Of a stretch of DNA of 64,000 bases, positions 19,427 to 29,990 are shown piece after piece. Source of the stretch: an uncultured Kushneria sp. (lineage in GTDB: Bacteria > Pseudomonadota > Gammaproteobacteria > Pseudomonadales > Halomonadaceae). Below the pieces are notes generated by a model. The model was not told where the DNA came from, did no database searches, and saw only the letters and a program-made list of their open reading frames with translations. The translations under genes were made by a program, and so were the position numbers. Position 1 is the first letter of the stretch; every line of letters begins with the position of its first letter. The stretch covers positions 248,001 through 312,000 of the forward strand of contig NZ_CANMFC010000003.1 of assembly GCF_947497025.1 (NCBI RefSeq), written 5' to 3'.

Positions 19427-19861
19427 ATGCGTACTTCACTGGTTTCCATCGTTTCAGCTTTAGTGATTGCCACTACGACCGGCACGGCTATGGCTTCCTC
19501 TCAGGTTACACCCATGACGAACGGTCAGAGTACCGCCATGGCGCAAACCGATGCCAATGTCAGTCAGTCTCTCGATACTTCTGTTATGCCGCATCACACA
19601 GAGTTGAAAGGTCTTCCTTCTGCATCCAATGGTCATAGTACGGCCATGGCTGAGACATACGAGAGCATGCATCAGCCGCTGAATCGTCATGCTCATTCAA
19701 GCGTTGCCAGGGCTGACGGCAATCATGCATCACCCTTTGGCTACCATGGCCATAGCCCAGCCATGACAGACGCTCTTGCCAGCACTTCTCAGTCGATGAA
19801 CGCTGCATCAGCCATTCAGGTTGAGTTCGAGCAGGGTAGCGACCAGATGGTTATGAACTAA
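19427..19861 (+). CDS. Hypothetical secreted protein with three imperfect N/HGxSxAM repeats
   Basis: RBS aaggag; signal peptide MRTSLVSIVSALVIATTTGTAMA; repeated NGQSTAMA / NGHSTAMA / HGHSPAMT blocks; followed by a terminator. Confidence 0.7.
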   Translation: MRTSLVSIVSALVIATTTGTAMASSQVTPMTNGQSTAMAQTDANVSQSLDTSVMPHHTELKGLPSASNGHSTAMAETYESMHQPLNRHAHSSVARADGNHASPFGYHGHSPAMTDALASTSQSMNAASAIQVEFEQGSDQMVMN

Positions 19862-19903
19862 GCGCTATTGGCGTAATTCTGATGACTATTGATGATTTCC
19901 TTG

Positions 19904-19927
19904 CCCGGCCATGGCGCCGGGTTTTTT
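19904..19927 (+). terminator. Rho-independent terminator
   Basis: CCCGGC-catggc-GCCGGG followed by TTTTTTA. Confidence 0.85.
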
Positions 19928-20044
19928 ATTGCTCAAAGCTTTAATGACGCTGGAAATTTGTTGGAGATGTGATCGATCAATGTATTCAGAGCTATCCCTG
20001 TTTGCCGATAGCCTCCTGATACGATCAAAAGGCATGGCATCAAG

Positions 20045-20797
20045 ATGAGGGCAGTCAATTCATTACCGGTAAAGGGGCGGCGGCTGATTGAGTGGCTGGA
20101 TCGCACTCTGGCCTGGGCAATGCCCGGCTACTGCTGTTTCTGCCTGGCCGGTACGTTGGGTGATCAACCCTGGTGTGAGCGTTGCTTTACCGAATTACCA
20201 TGGCATACCAGCGCCTGTCCTCTGTGCAGCGAGCCACGGCCGTCGTCGGTGCCTGCCGACATGCCATGCGGTCATTGTCTGAAACAGCGGCCTGATTTTG
20301 ACCAGAGCTGGGTGCCTTTTCTTTATGAAGACGACATCGCAGGTCTGATCCAGCGCTTCAAGTTCAATGCCGACCGGCGGGCCGGTCAGATTCTTTTGCA
20401 GCTCATGGTGCAGGCCTTCAGGGCGCGTCATGGCCCTGGCCATGTGCAGGCCATCGTAACAGCGGATCTCCACCCCGGGCGTGCACGCGAGCGAGGGTTT
20501 GATCAAACCCTGTGGCTGGGCAGACGAATGGCCCGCGAACTTGACCTGTCCCTTTATCAGGCAACACGACGTCGCCTGACGCCAACACAGAGGGGACTAT
20601 CGCGCCCGGCTCGCAAACGTAACGTTCACCACGTTTATCAGGTGACGTCACCACTGCCGGCACATGTTTTGCTGCTTGATGACGTCATGACCACAGGCGC
20701 CACACTCGAGGCGCTCTCCAGTGCCTGTCGAAAACAGGGAGCCGCCCATGTCACCGCCGGCGCGGTTGCCCGTACCCCGGCGGGTCGCGCAATCTGA
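20045..20797 (+). CDS. comF: ComF family phosphoribosyltransferase-like protein
   Basis: CxxC-type N-terminus (CCFC...CPLC) and PRPP motif VLLLDDVMTTGATLEALS. Confidence 0.92.
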   Translation: MRAVNSLPVKGRRLIEWLDRTLAWAMPGYCCFCLAGTLGDQPWCERCFTELPWHTSACPLCSEPRPSSVPADMPCGHCLKQRPDFDQSWVPFLYEDDIAGLIQRFKFNADRRAGQILLQLMVQAFRARHGPGHVQAIVTADLHPGRARERGFDQTLWLGRRMARELDLSLYQATRRRLTPTQRGLSRPARKRNVHHVYQVTSPLPAHVLLLDDVMTTGATLEALSSACRKQGAAHVTAGAVARTPAGRAI

Positions 20798-20830
20798 TAG
20801 CATGGCGCCTTCTGTATGTGGAGGTGGTTA

Positions 20831-21808
20831 ATGGTGGCTCATCCCTTTGAACAGCTCGACCCGGCGCGCATTGTGGCCGCCATAGAGGCGCAGGGCTTTT
20901 GTACCGAAGGCGAGCCCTTTGCCCTCAACAGCTACGAGAACCGGGTCTTTTTATGGCGTGATGATCAAAATCAGCGCTTTATCGTCAAGTTTTACCGGCC
21001 CGATCGTTTCGGGGATGCCGCCATTCTGGAAGAGCATGCCTTTGTCGATGAGCTCCATGCCGCCGGGTGTCCGGTCAATCGACTCTGGCATAACGATCTG
21101 GGTGATACGCTGCATCACCATGACGGCTTTCGGCTTGCCATCTTTTATTTCGTGCCGGGGCAGGCGCCGGAGCTGGATAATCCCGAACATCTTTTTGCCC
21201 TGGGCGGCATGATCGGGCAAATGCATGCCATTGCCCGGCGCAAACCCTTTGTGCATCGATCCATCCTGCGGCCACACGCCATTGCACAAGAAAGCCTTGA
21301 AAGCATTCGCGCCAGTCAATGGCTCACTGCGCGTCAGCGTCGTGCCCATGAGCGAATCAGTCAGGCGTTGCTGGATATGTTGCCTGAAAAGGCCTGGCCG
21401 GATGATGCCTTTCAGCGCGTTCATGGCGACTGTCATCTAGGCAATATGCTGGGGCGGGCAAGCCATTTCACGCTGGTGGACTTTGACGACTGTGTCATGG
21501 CCCCGGCGGTTCAGGATCTCTGGATGCTGTTGACCGGAGAGGATGCGCCTTCCTGGCAGGCGCAGCTGGCAGAATTGATCGAAGGGTATGAAGAGCACTG
21601 CACGCTGGACAGGCGCCAGCTTGAGTGGATTGAACAGCTACGAACGCTTCGTCTGGTGCGCTATAGTGCCTGGCTGGTGGAGCGCTGGAGCGACCCGGCC
21701 TTCCCCCGGGCCTTTCCCTGGCTTGCCAGTGAGCACTACTGGGATCAGCATATCAGGACCCTCGAACAGCAGCGTGTTGCTCTGTCATCACCTCGCTGGC
21801 TGGCGTGA
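20831..21808 (+). CDS. srkA: Stress response serine/threonine protein kinase (YihE/RdoA/SrkA)
   Basis: NSYENRVFLWRDDQNQRFIVKFYRPDRF ... VHGDCHLGNMLGR...LVDFDDCVMAPAVQDLWMLL; RBS ggaggtgg before ATG 20831. Confidence 0.9.
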   Translation: MVAHPFEQLDPARIVAAIEAQGFCTEGEPFALNSYENRVFLWRDDQNQRFIVKFYRPDRFGDAAILEEHAFVDELHAAGCPVNRLWHNDLGDTLHHHDGFRLAIFYFVPGQAPELDNPEHLFALGGMIGQMHAIARRKPFVHRSILRPHAIAQESLESIRASQWLTARQRRAHERISQALLDMLPEKAWPDDAFQRVHGDCHLGNMLGRASHFTLVDFDDCVMAPAVQDLWMLLTGEDAPSWQAQLAELIEGYEEHCTLDRRQLEWIEQLRTLRLVRYSAWLVERWSDPAFPRAFPWLASEHYWDQHIRTLEQQRVALSSPRWLA

Positions 21809-21902
21809 TGTAGTGCCAATACGGCTTCCGGCCTGACCGGAATTGAAACATGCCACGGTGTCCTTGCGGGCGCTGGATATACCCGAAACGCAGGAAAGAA
21901 AC

Positions 21903-22457
21903 ATGAGTCAGGAGATGGAAAACCACTATCGTGAGATCCTTTCGGCGCTGGGTGAAGATCCCGAGCGTGAAGGACTTCAGGACACGCCGGCACGTGCTGC
22001 CAAGGCGATGCAGTACCTGACGCACGGCTATCAGCAAAGCCTTGGCGATATCGTCAACGACGCCGTGTTTTCATCGGATACCGATGAGATGGTGATCGTG
22101 AAGGACATCGAGCTCTATTCGATGTGCGAACATCATATGCTGCCCTTTATCGGCAAGTGCCATATTGGCTATCTCCCGCGCGGCAAGGTGCTGGGGCTTT
22201 CCAAGTTTGCCCGAATCGTGGACATGTATGCCCGCCGTTTGCAGATCCAGGAAGAGCTGACGCGTCAGATTGCCAATGCCGTACTGGATGCCACCGATGC
22301 CCGCGGTGTTGGGGTCATCGTTGAAGCGCGTCACATGTGCATGATGATGCGCGGTGTCCAGAAGCAGAACTCCAGCATGAAGACCTCGGTCATGCTGGGA
22401 GACTTTCGTGACAACCTGTCGACACGTCAGGAGTTTTTGACGCTCGTCCATAACTGA
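21903..22457 (+). CDS. folE: GTP cyclohydrolase I
   Basis: [25 protein letters not shown]...[38 protein letters not shown]. Confidence 0.97.
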   Translation: MSQEMENHYREILSALGEDPEREGLQDTPARAAKAMQYLTHGYQQSLGDIVNDAVFSSDTDEMVIVKDIELYSMCEHHMLPFIGKCHIGYLPRGKVLGLSKFARIVDMYARRLQIQEELTRQIANAVLDATDARGVGVIVEARHMCMMMRGVQKQNSSMKTSVMLGDFRDNLSTRQEFLTLVHN

Positions 22458-22501
22458 TATCCATTGCGTGACCCCCGGTCAGGTGACTCATGGAGGTAAC
22501 G

Positions 22502-22577
22502 GTTCTCCTGTTCAGTGGCATGTCCTATGCTTGGGCCTATCCCGCGTGCTTCAGGGACTTCAAGCTGACAGGAGAAC
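22502..22577 (+). promoter_or_regulatory. Inverted repeat whose right arm contains the gabD Shine-Dalgarno
   Basis: GTTCTCCTGT (22502-22511) / ACAGGAGAAC (22568-22577), 10 bp perfect; an additional CAG/CTG pair forms across a one-nt bulge; gabD ATG at 22581. Confidence 0.5.
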
Positions 22578-22580
22578 GAC

Positions 22581-24038
22581 ATGGATACGTTAAACGATAA
22601 AAGCCTTTTCAGGCCCTTTGCCTACATCGACGGTAACTGGGTCGCGGCCGATAGCGGCGAGCAGATCGAGGTCGATAACCCTGCCACGGGTGAGATCATC
22701 GCCCGAGTACCCCGCTTGGGTGCCGTCGAGGCACGACGCGCCATTGAGGCGGCACATGCTGCTTTCCCGGACTGGCGCGGCCGCACTGCCATTGAACGGG
22801 CTGATATCCTTTATCGCTGGTATGAGTTGATGATCGAGCACAAGCGCGATCTCGGCCGCATCATGACGCTTGAACAGGGCAAGCCCGTGGCAGAAGCCGA
22901 GGGCGAAATTGTCTATGCCGCCAGTTTCATGCGCTGGTTTGCCGAAGAGGCGCGACGTGTCTATGGCGATACCATTCCCGGGACGAAAGCCAATCAGCGC
23001 ATCATGGTGCTCAAACAGCCGGTGGGCGTGGTAGGGGCCATTACACCCTGGAACTTTCCTTCTTCCATGATTACCCGCAAGGCGGCGGCCGCGCTGGCCG
23101 CAGGCTGCCCGATCGTGATCAAGCCGGCCGGACAAACGCCGCTGTCGGCGACTGCGCTGGCGGTGCTGGCCGAGCGCGCGGGTGTGCCGCGCGGGGTATT
23201 CAACGTCCTGCCGGGCAGCGCCAGCGATATTGGCAAGGCCATGACCGAATCAACACTGGTACGCAAGATCACCTTTACCGGCTCCACGGAGGTCGGTCGA
23301 AAGCTGATGTCTCAGGCCTCGACCCACATTCAGAAGGTGTCGCTGGAGCTGGGCGGTAACGCACCCTTTATCGTGTTTGATGACGCTGATCTGGATGCGG
23401 CGGTGGCCGGCGCCATGGCGTCCAAGTTTCGTAATGCGGGGCAGACCTGCATCTGTACCAATCGCTTTCTGGTGCAGTCGGGGGTCATCAATGCCTTTTG
23501 CGAAAAGCTGGCGGCGGCGATGAACGGCGAGCTGGTCGTGGGTAACGGGATGGACGATGGCGTCAACATCGGCCCCATGATCGACGACAGCGCGGTTAAC
23601 AAGGTGCATGAGCATGTTCAGGACGCTATCGACAAGGGCGGTGAGCTCATGATCGGCGGCCATCAGCACACGCTGGGCGGTCGCTTCTATCAACCCACCC
23701 TCATCAACGGCGCTGATGCGTCGATGAAGGTAGCCTCTGAAGAAACCTTCGGGCCATTGGCAGCCGTTTTTCCCTTTGACGATGAGGCGCAGGCGATCAG
23801 CATGGCCAACGATACCGAGTTTGGTCTGGCGGCCTATTTCTATACGCGTGATGCCGGACGCATCTGGCGTGTAGGTGAAGCGCTTGAATATGGCATCGTG
23901 GGGGTCAATGAAGGGCTTGTTTCCAACGCTGCGGCACCGTTTGGCGGCATGAAGGAGTCTGGACTGGGTCGTGAAGGCTCACATTATGGTCTGGAGGAGT
24001 ATATGGAAACAAAGTATCTGTGCATGACGATCGATTGA
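22581..24038 (+). CDS. gabD: NAD(P)-dependent succinate-semialdehyde dehydrogenase
   Basis: ALDH family with GVVGAITPWNFPSSMITRKAAAALAAGC, VSLELGGNAPFIVFDDAD, GQTCICTNRF. Confidence 0.92.
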   Translation: MDTLNDKSLFRPFAYIDGNWVAADSGEQIEVDNPATGEIIARVPRLGAVEARRAIEAAHAAFPDWRGRTAIERADILYRWYELMIEHKRDLGRIMTLEQGKPVAEAEGEIVYAASFMRWFAEEARRVYGDTIPGTKANQRIMVLKQPVGVVGAITPWNFPSSMITRKAAAALAAGCPIVIKPAGQTPLSATALAVLAERAGVPRGVFNVLPGSASDIGKAMTESTLVRKITFTGSTEVGRKLMSQASTHIQKVSLELGGNAPFIVFDDADLDAAVAGAMASKFRNAGQTCICTNRFLVQSGVINAFCEKLAAAMNGELVVGNGMDDGVNIGPMIDDSAVNKVHEHVQDAIDKGGELMIGGHQHTLGGRFYQPTLINGADASMKVASEETFGPLAAVFPFDDEAQAISMANDTEFGLAAYFYTRDAGRIWRVGEALEYGIVGVNEGLVSNAAAPFGGMKESGLGREGSHYGLEEYMETKYLCMTID

Positions 24039-24070
24039 TTGCGGTCATATCAAAGGTCATGCTCATTATC

Positions 24071-24097
24071 AAAAACCCCGCTGCGGCGGGGTTTTTG
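24071..24097 (+). terminator. Rho-independent terminator after gabD
   Basis: AAAAACCCCGCTGCGGCGGGGTTTTTG. Confidence 0.9.
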
Positions 24098-24143
24098 ACG
24101 ATTTAACGACTCATCACCCTTTAACGCTGCAGGGATTCGAGGC

Positions 24144-24293
24144 TCAGGAACACATGCTGCCCTGTGCCGGGGTGAACCACCAGCTATGTTCGCTGGCATA
24201 AGCGTAGGTGCCGGCTGTCGTCACGATCGTGATCGCCACGGCAAAGGTGATTTTCTTGATGGTCAAACCCTTGAGAGACAGTGCCTTCCACAT
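24144..24293 (-). CDS. Small 49-aa secreted or membrane protein, absent from the ORF track
   Basis: ATG at 24293, stop at 24144: MWKALSLKGLTIKKITFAVAITIVTTAGTYAYASEHSWWFTPAQGSMCS; basic start plus hydrophobic segment ending in AYA; upstream GGAG. Confidence 0.5.
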   Translation of the reverse strand: MWKALSLKGLTIKKITFAVAITIVTTAGTYAYASEHSWWFTPAQGSMCS

Positions 24294-24479
24294 GCGAGTT
24301 TACTCCGGACAATTTTTTTAGTTTTTTTGCCATCGCAGGTCATTGCTGCCGACACTGCCCGGGCCATGCATTATTGCCCGGGAAAATATGATGGCACTGT
24401 GCCGTTTGGGTTGAGTTCGATTTCAGCAGGGAATTTTTTCTCAAATGAGTGCCACGCACGGGCCACGCGGATGGGGCAT

Positions 24480-24511
24480 AAAAAAGGGCCGCCATCACAG
24501 GAGGGCGGCCC
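24480..24511 (-). terminator. Rho-independent terminator after purH
   Basis: Minus strand GGGCCGCC-ctcctgtgat-GGCGGCCC followed by TTTTTT. Confidence 0.9.
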
Positions 24512-24535
24512 TCTCGTCAAGCAGGTGAAACGAGG

Positions 24536-26149
24536 TTAATGCCGGAAATGACGCATGCCGGTAAAGACCATGGCCATGCCGGCCTCATCGGCGGCCTTGA
24601 TGACTTCTTCATCGCGCATGGAGCCGCCTGGCTGAATCACTGCCGTGATGCCGGCCGCAGCAGCATTATCGATGCCGTCACGAAACGGAAAGAAGGCATC
24701 CGATGCCATAACGCTGCCCTTGACCTCAAGGCCGGCGTGCTCTGCCTTGATGCCTGCAATGCGTGCAGAGTTGACCCGGCTCATCTGGCCGGCGCCCACG
24801 CCCACGGTCTGACCGTTGCGGGCATAGACAATAGCGTTGGATTTCACAAACTTGGCCACCTTCCAGGCAAACAGCAGATCGTCAAGTTCGTCGGCTGAGG
24901 GACTGCGCTGAGTGACGGTGCGAAGGTCATCGGCAGTGACCATGCCATCATCGCGTGATTGCACCAGCAGGCCGCCGGTCACTCGCTTGTAGTCAAAGCT
25001 CTCAACGGCGCCTTCAGGCCATGCGCCGCATTCCAGCAGACGCACGTTTTTCTTGTCGGCCACGGCCTGACGGGCCGCATCGCTGACAGTCGGGGCAATA
25101 ATGACTTCGACAAACTGGCGCTCGACGATGGCAGCAGCCGTCTCGCCGTCGAGTTCGCGGTTAAAGGCAATGATGCCGCCAAAAGCCGATTCGCTGTCGG
25201 TGGCAAAGGCGAGCTCATAGGCGCTTTTAAGCTGACCATCACGGCTGATGCCCACACCGCAGGGATTGGCATGCTTGACGATGACACAGGCGGGCGCGTC
25301 AAAACCCTTGACGCATTCCAGTGCGGCGTCGGTGTCCGCCACATTGTTATAGGACAACGCCTTGCCCTGTAGCTGAACGGCGCTGGCGATGCTGCCCGGC
25401 GCCGGTTCGCGCTCGGTATAAAAGGCCGCCTGCTGATGCGGGTTCTCGCCGTAGCGCATCTGCTGGCGCTTGTGGAACTGTGTCGACCAGGTGCGGGGCA
25501 GGGCAGATGTCTCGCTGTCACCGGCTTCGACGATGCCACCCAGATAGCTGGCAATGGCGGCGTCGTAGCCTGCCGTATGCTCAAAGGCCTTGACTGCCAG
25601 ATCAAAGCGCAGGGCGTGATCGGTGCCCTGGTCTGCGCCTTCCAGCGACTCAAGCACGCGCGTGTAATCGACCGGGTCTACCACGATGGTGGTGTGGGCA
25701 TGATTCTTGGCGCAGGCACGCACCATGGTAGGTCCGCCGATATCGATGTTTTCGATGGCGCGTGCCAGCGTGCAGGTCGGATCCGCCACGGTCTCCTCAA
25801 AGGGGTAGAGATTAACCACCACCATGTCGATCGGGGCAATATCATGCTCTGCCATGATCGCATCATCCTGGCCGCGACGGCCCAGAATGCCGCCGTGAAT
25901 GCGCGGATGCAGGGTCTTGACCCGGCCGTCCATGATTTCGGGAAATCCCGTGTGTTCGGATACCTCGGTAACGGCAATACCCTGTTCATTAAGAAGGCGC
26001 CAGGTGCCGCCGGTAGACAGGATCTCGACGCCAAGGGCTGCAAGGCGGCGGGCGAAGTCCACAATGCCTTCCTTGTTGGAGACACTGATCAGGGCACGGC
26101 GAATCGGCAGGCAGGCGTTGGATATTGCAGTCTCGTCTTGATGAGTCAT
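24536..26149 (-). CDS. purH: Bifunctional AICAR formyltransferase/IMP cyclohydrolase
   Basis: [33 protein letters not shown]...; C-terminal AICAR Tfase motifs; start moved to MTHQDETA. Confidence 0.97.
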   Translation of the reverse strand: MTHQDETAISNACLPIRRALISVSNKEGIVDFARRLAALGVEILSTGGTWRLLNEQGIAVTEVSEHTGFPEIMDGRVKTLHPRIHGGILGRRGQDDAIMAEHDIAPIDMVVVNLYPFEETVADPTCTLARAIENIDIGGPTMVRACAKNHAHTTIVVDPVDYTRVLESLEGADQGTDHALRFDLAVKAFEHTAGYDAAIASYLGGIVEAGDSETSALPRTWSTQFHKRQQMRYGENPHQQAAFYTEREPAPGSIASAVQLQGKALSYNNVADTDAALECVKGFDAPACVIVKHANPCGVGISRDGQLKSAYELAFATDSESAFGGIIAFNRELDGETAAAIVERQFVEVIIAPTVSDAARQAVADKKNVRLLECGAWPEGAVESFDYKRVTGGLLVQSRDDGMVTADDLRTVTQRSPSADELDDLLFAWKVAKFVKSNAIVYARNGQTVGVGAGQMSRVNSARIAGIKAEHAGLEVKGSVMASDAFFPFRDGIDNAAAAGITAVIQPGGSMRDEEVIKAADEAGMAMVFTGMRHFRH

Positions 26150-26201
26150 GAGGTTTCCGTGGCAGGCAGTAAGCGTGTCGTGCACAAGCAGCACATCGGG
26201 C

Positions 26202-26498
26202 TCAGATCAGATCGTACTGCTTGAGCTTCTTGCGCAGTGTTCCGCGGTTAAGGCCCAGCATCTGTGAGGCCAGGGTCTGGTTACCGCGGGTATGGTCCAT
26301 CACCGAGCGCAAAAGCGGGGCTTCTACCTCGGCCATGACCATGTTGTAAAGGTCGGTTACGTTTTCGCCATCAAGATGGGAAAAATAAAGCGACATGGCC
26401 TGATCAACCGCCTCGCGCAGCGTACGTGACTGCGACGGATGCTGGTGAAGCTGGATGGGGGATTCACCCGGGTGATCAGACAATGGATGACTACTCAT
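26202..26498 (-). CDS. fis: DNA-binding protein Fis
   Basis: [40 protein letters not shown]-terminal HTH. Confidence 0.96.
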   Translation of the reverse strand: MSSHPLSDHPGESPIQLHQHPSQSRTLREAVDQAMSLYFSHLDGENVTDLYNMVMAEVEAPLLRSVMDHTRGNQTLASQMLGLNRGTLRKKLKQYDLI

Positions 26499-27508
26499 GC
26501 GGCACGCGTTCCATCTATATGGGCGAACGGAGAATTTTCGGCAAAAAGCTCTTTCAGGTAGCGCTGCTGCTCATCGCAATGTTCAAGGGTGTTGAATTCA
26601 CGACGCCAGTGTTCGCCATGTTCTGCGCAGGCGAGATACCACCCAATATGCTTGCGCGCGATACGCACACCCATGTACTCGCCGTACAGCGCATAAAGGG
26701 CTTCCAGATGGTCGGTCATGACATCGGCGCGCTCAACGGCGGTTGGTGGTGGCAGGAAGTTGCCACTTTCAAGATAGTGCTCGATCTCGCGAAAGATCCA
26801 GGGGTTGCCCTGTGCTGCGCGTCCGACCATCACCGCATCGGCACCGGTATAGGCCAGCACCTGATGTGCCTTTTCCGGGCCATCAATATCGCCATTGGCA
26901 AACACCGGTATGGAGAGCTCGGATTTGATCCGGGCGATGGTGTCGTACTCGGCCTGTCCCTGGTAGCGCTGCTCGCGGGTACGGCCATGAACGCTCAGCG
27001 CCGCAATACCGGCGGATTCTGCCATACGAGCGATGGTGAGCGCGTTGCGGGTCTGATCACACCAGCCGGTACGAATCTTGAGCGTCACGGGAATCTCCAC
27101 GGCGCTGACCACGCGCTCAAGGATATCGGCCACCAGGGCTTCATCGCGCATCAGGGCCGAGCCTGCCGCCTTGTTGCAGACCTTCTTGGCCGGGCAGCCC
27201 ATATTGATGTCGATGATTTCAGCACCGTTATCGGCATTGACGCGGGCGGCGTCTGCCAGCATGGCGGCATCGCCGCCGGCAATCTGGACCGAACGGGGGC
27301 CGGGCTCGCCACTATGGTCAAGGCGCAGGCGTGACTTGGGCGTGTGCCACAGTCGCTTGTCGGCCGTCACCATTTCAGACACCACCAGGCCTGCGCCCAG
27401 CTTTCTACAAAGCTGGCGAAAGAGGCGATCGGTGATTCCCGCCATGGGCGCAAGAATAACGCGCCCGGCCAGCCGGTGAGGGCCGATACAGGGCAGTCCG
27501 CTAACCAT
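26495..27508 (-). CDS. dusB: tRNA-dihydrouridine synthase B
   Basis: RVILAPMAGITDRLFRQLCRKLGAGLVVSEMV...DINMGCPAKKVC; stop overlaps the fis start (ATGA). Confidence 0.95.
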   Translation of the reverse strand: MVSGLPCIGPHRLAGRVILAPMAGITDRLFRQLCRKLGAGLVVSEMVTADKRLWHTPKSRLRLDHSGEPGPRSVQIAGGDAAMLADAARVNADNGAEIIDINMGCPAKKVCNKAAGSALMRDEALVADILERVVSAVEIPVTLKIRTGWCDQTRNALTIARMAESAGIAALSVHGRTREQRYQGQAEYDTIARIKSELSIPVFANGDIDGPEKAHQVLAYTGADAVMVGRAAQGNPWIFREIEHYLESGNFLPPPTAVERADVMTDHLEALYALYGEYMGVRIARKHIGWYLACAEHGEHWRREFNTLEHCDEQQRYLKELFAENSPFAHIDGTRAA

Positions 27509-27602
27509 TGAAAGCTTTATCCGAAAAAGGGAGAGACATGATAGCGACCTGAGCGCCGATCTTGAAGGGCCAGGTCGCGTTGCTTCGCCGAAAGAACGGG
27601 CT

Positions 27603-28523
27603 TTAGCCGGCCTCACGTGGGCGATAGCCTTCCACACAAACCCAGCCTTCGCGCTCGCGCGGCTCGTTCATGTGGAGCCCCTGGTCACGATAGGCCTCAA
27701 CAATATCGTTGGCCTGGTGCGACAGAATGCCCGAGAGCGCTAGGCGTCCGCCTGCCACGACATATCCGGCAATCATGGGGGCAAGTTCCATCAGCGGCCC
27801 GGCCAGAATGTTGGCGACCACCACTTCAAAGCGATCGTCCGGGGCCTGTTCGGACAGATAGAGATCGAAATCCTGTTCGGCGATCTCGTTGCGCCCGGCA
27901 TTGTCCCGGCTGGCCAGCAGAGCCTGCGGATCAATGTCGGTACCTACGGCGTGGGCCGCGCCGAGCTTAAGCGCTGCGATAGCCAGAATGCCTGAGCCGC
28001 AGCCGATGTCGATCAGGCGTTTCTGATCAAGTTCACCGGCCACGGCCAGCTCATCAAGCCATTGCAGGCACAGCGCGGTGGTTGGGTGAGTTCCGGTGCC
28101 AAAGGCAAGCCCCGGGTCGAGCATCAGATTGACCGCGTCGCTCTCCGGCGGATCGAACCAGCTGGGCACGATCCACAGACGCTGCCCCATTTTCATGGGT
28201 TCAAAGCCGTCCATCCATTCGCGACTCCAGTCACGGTCTTCCAGCACTTCGTATTCGATCTCGGGGCAGGGCTCGTCAACGGCAACGCTTGCCCAGTGCT
28301 CGCGCACCCGTGCGATCATGTCGCTGACGCCTTCAAGATCGTCATAAAGCCCGGTCAGAACGGTCTGATTCCACAGCGGTGTGGTGCCGCGTTCGGGCTC
28401 GAATACCGGGTCGTCGACGGCGTCTTCAAGCGTAATGGCCTGAGCACCCTCATCGGTTAGAAGCTCTTCGAGCAGTTCGGCGTGTTCCGGCGCGATACGC
28501 GCCTTGAGTTGAAGCCAGGCCAT
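27603..28523 (-). CDS. prmA: Ribosomal protein L11 methyltransferase
   Basis: MAWLQLKARIAPEHAELLEELLTDEGAQAITLEDA...LMLDPGLAFGTGTHPTTALCLQWLD...DIGCGSGILAIAALKLGA. Confidence 0.96.
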   Translation of the reverse strand: MAWLQLKARIAPEHAELLEELLTDEGAQAITLEDAVDDPVFEPERGTTPLWNQTVLTGLYDDLEGVSDMIARVREHWASVAVDEPCPEIEYEVLEDRDWSREWMDGFEPMKMGQRLWIVPSWFDPPESDAVNLMLDPGLAFGTGTHPTTALCLQWLDELAVAGELDQKRLIDIGCGSGILAIAALKLGAAHAVGTDIDPQALLASRDNAGRNEIAEQDFDLYLSEQAPDDRFEVVVANILAGPLMELAPMIAGYVVAGGRLALSGILSHQANDIVEAYRDQGLHMNEPREREGWVCVEGYRPREAG

Positions 28524-28563
28524 GAAGCCTCCTGCAAGCCGGGTGAGAGACAGTCATGACTGC

Positions 28564-28600
28564 CAAAAGCATCAGGGGGCGATGCAATCGCCCCCTGATG
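28564..28600 (-). terminator. Strong hairpin terminator between accC and prmA
   Basis: 14-bp perfect stem CATCAGGGGGCGAT-gca-ATCGCCCCCTGATG; minus strand continues C-TTTTG. Confidence 0.75.
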
Positions 28601-28633
28601 GGTCCTGAAGGGTATCGTCGCTATCCGTGGGCG

Positions 28634-29977
28634 TTAGTGCAGGCCCAGTTTCTTTTCCAGATAGTGAATATTGACCCCGCCGCGCTGGAACTCGCTATCG
28701 CGGACCAGATCCTTTTGTAGATCGGTATTGGTCTTGATGCCTTCTACCAGCAGCTCGTCCAGCGCATTTTGCATGCGTGTCAGTGCGCTTTCACGGTTTT
28801 CACCCCAGGTGATCAGCTTGCCAATCAGGGAGTCGTAATTGGGAGGAACCGTATAGCCGGTATAAAGGTGCGAATCCATGCGCACACCCAGGCCGCCCGG
28901 GGCATGATAGAACGTGATCTTGCCGGGCGAGGGCATGAAGGTGCGCGAATCCTCGGCATTGATGCGACACTCAAAGGCGTGCCCGTTGATGACCACATCT
29001 TCCTGTCGAATCGATAGGGGAATGCCGGAGGCGATCTTGAGCTGTTCCTTGACGATGTCGACGCCCGTGACCATCTCGGTGACCGGGTGCTCCACCTGAA
29101 CACGAGTGTTCATCTCGATGAAGAAAAACTCGCCGTTTTCATACAGGAACTCGAAAGTGCCCGCACCGCGATAGCCGATCTCGATACATGCATCGACACA
29201 GGCCTTGAGCACGTTGGCACGCGCCGTTTCATCGATATGCGGTGCAGGGGCTTCCTCCAGCACCTTCTGATGGCGACGCTGCAGTGAGCAGTCGCGGTCA
29301 TAAAGGTGAATGGCATTGCCCTGACCATCGGCGAGTACCTGTACCTCAACGTGTCGAGGACGCTCCAGATACTTCTCCATATAGACGACATCGCTGCCGA
29401 AGGCGGCATTGGCCTCCGATTTCGTCACCGCCACGGCCGAGACCAGCTGGGACTCTTCACGAACCACGCGCATGCCGCGACCACCGCCACCGGCTGCGGC
29501 CTTGATCATGATCGGGAAGCCGATGCGTCGTCCGATTTCAAGGATTTCGGCATCGTTATCGGGCAGCGGCCCATCGGAACCCGGAACCGTGGGCACGCCA
29601 GCCTTTTTCATGGACTCGATGGCCGAAACCTTGTCTCCCATCAGGCGAATGACATCCGCCGTAGGCCCGACAAAGACAAAACCCGAGCGTTCGACCTGTT
29701 CGGCAAAATTGGCGTTCTCGGACAAAAAGCCATAACCCGGATGGATAGCCGTCGCATCTGTCACCTCGGCGGCTGAAATCAGTGCCGGGATGTTGAGATA
29801 GGACGCCGGGGAGGGAGCCGGGCCAATGCACACGGCTTCATCGGCAAGGCGCACATGGATCAGATCACGGTCAGCCTTGGAATGAACCGCCACCGTCTTG
29901 ATACCGAGTTCCTTGCAGGCGCGCAGTATACGTAGTGCGATTTCGCCGCGATTGGCGATCAGTACCTTTTCCAGCAT
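28634..29977 (-). CDS. accC: Acetyl-CoA carboxylase, biotin carboxylase subunit
   Basis: [53 protein letters not shown]. Confidence 0.97.
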   Translation of the reverse strand: MLEKVLIANRGEIALRILRACKELGIKTVAVHSKADRDLIHVRLADEAVCIGPAPSPASYLNIPALISAAEVTDATAIHPGYGFLSENANFAEQVERSGFVFVGPTADVIRLMGDKVSAIESMKKAGVPTVPGSDGPLPDNDAEILEIGRRIGFPIMIKAAAGGGGRGMRVVREESQLVSAVAVTKSEANAAFGSDVVYMEKYLERPRHVEVQVLADGQGNAIHLYDRDCSLQRRHQKVLEEAPAPHIDETARANVLKACVDACIEIGYRGAGTFEFLYENGEFFFIEMNTRVQVEHPVTEMVTGVDIVKEQLKIASGIPLSIRQEDVVINGHAFECRINAEDSRTFMPSPGKITFYHAPGGLGVRMDSHLYTGYTVPPNYDSLIGKLITWGENRESALTRMQNALDELLVEGIKTNTDLQKDLVRDSEFQRGGVNIHYLEKKLGLH

Positions 29978-29990
29978 GCTGAAAATCCTG

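Noticed and set aside
18546-19427. Intact genomic island bounded by att repeats at tRNA-Leu
   Set aside because: No second copy of the tRNA 3' end was seen in the window and no intact mobility genes remain; only the integrase scar is supported.
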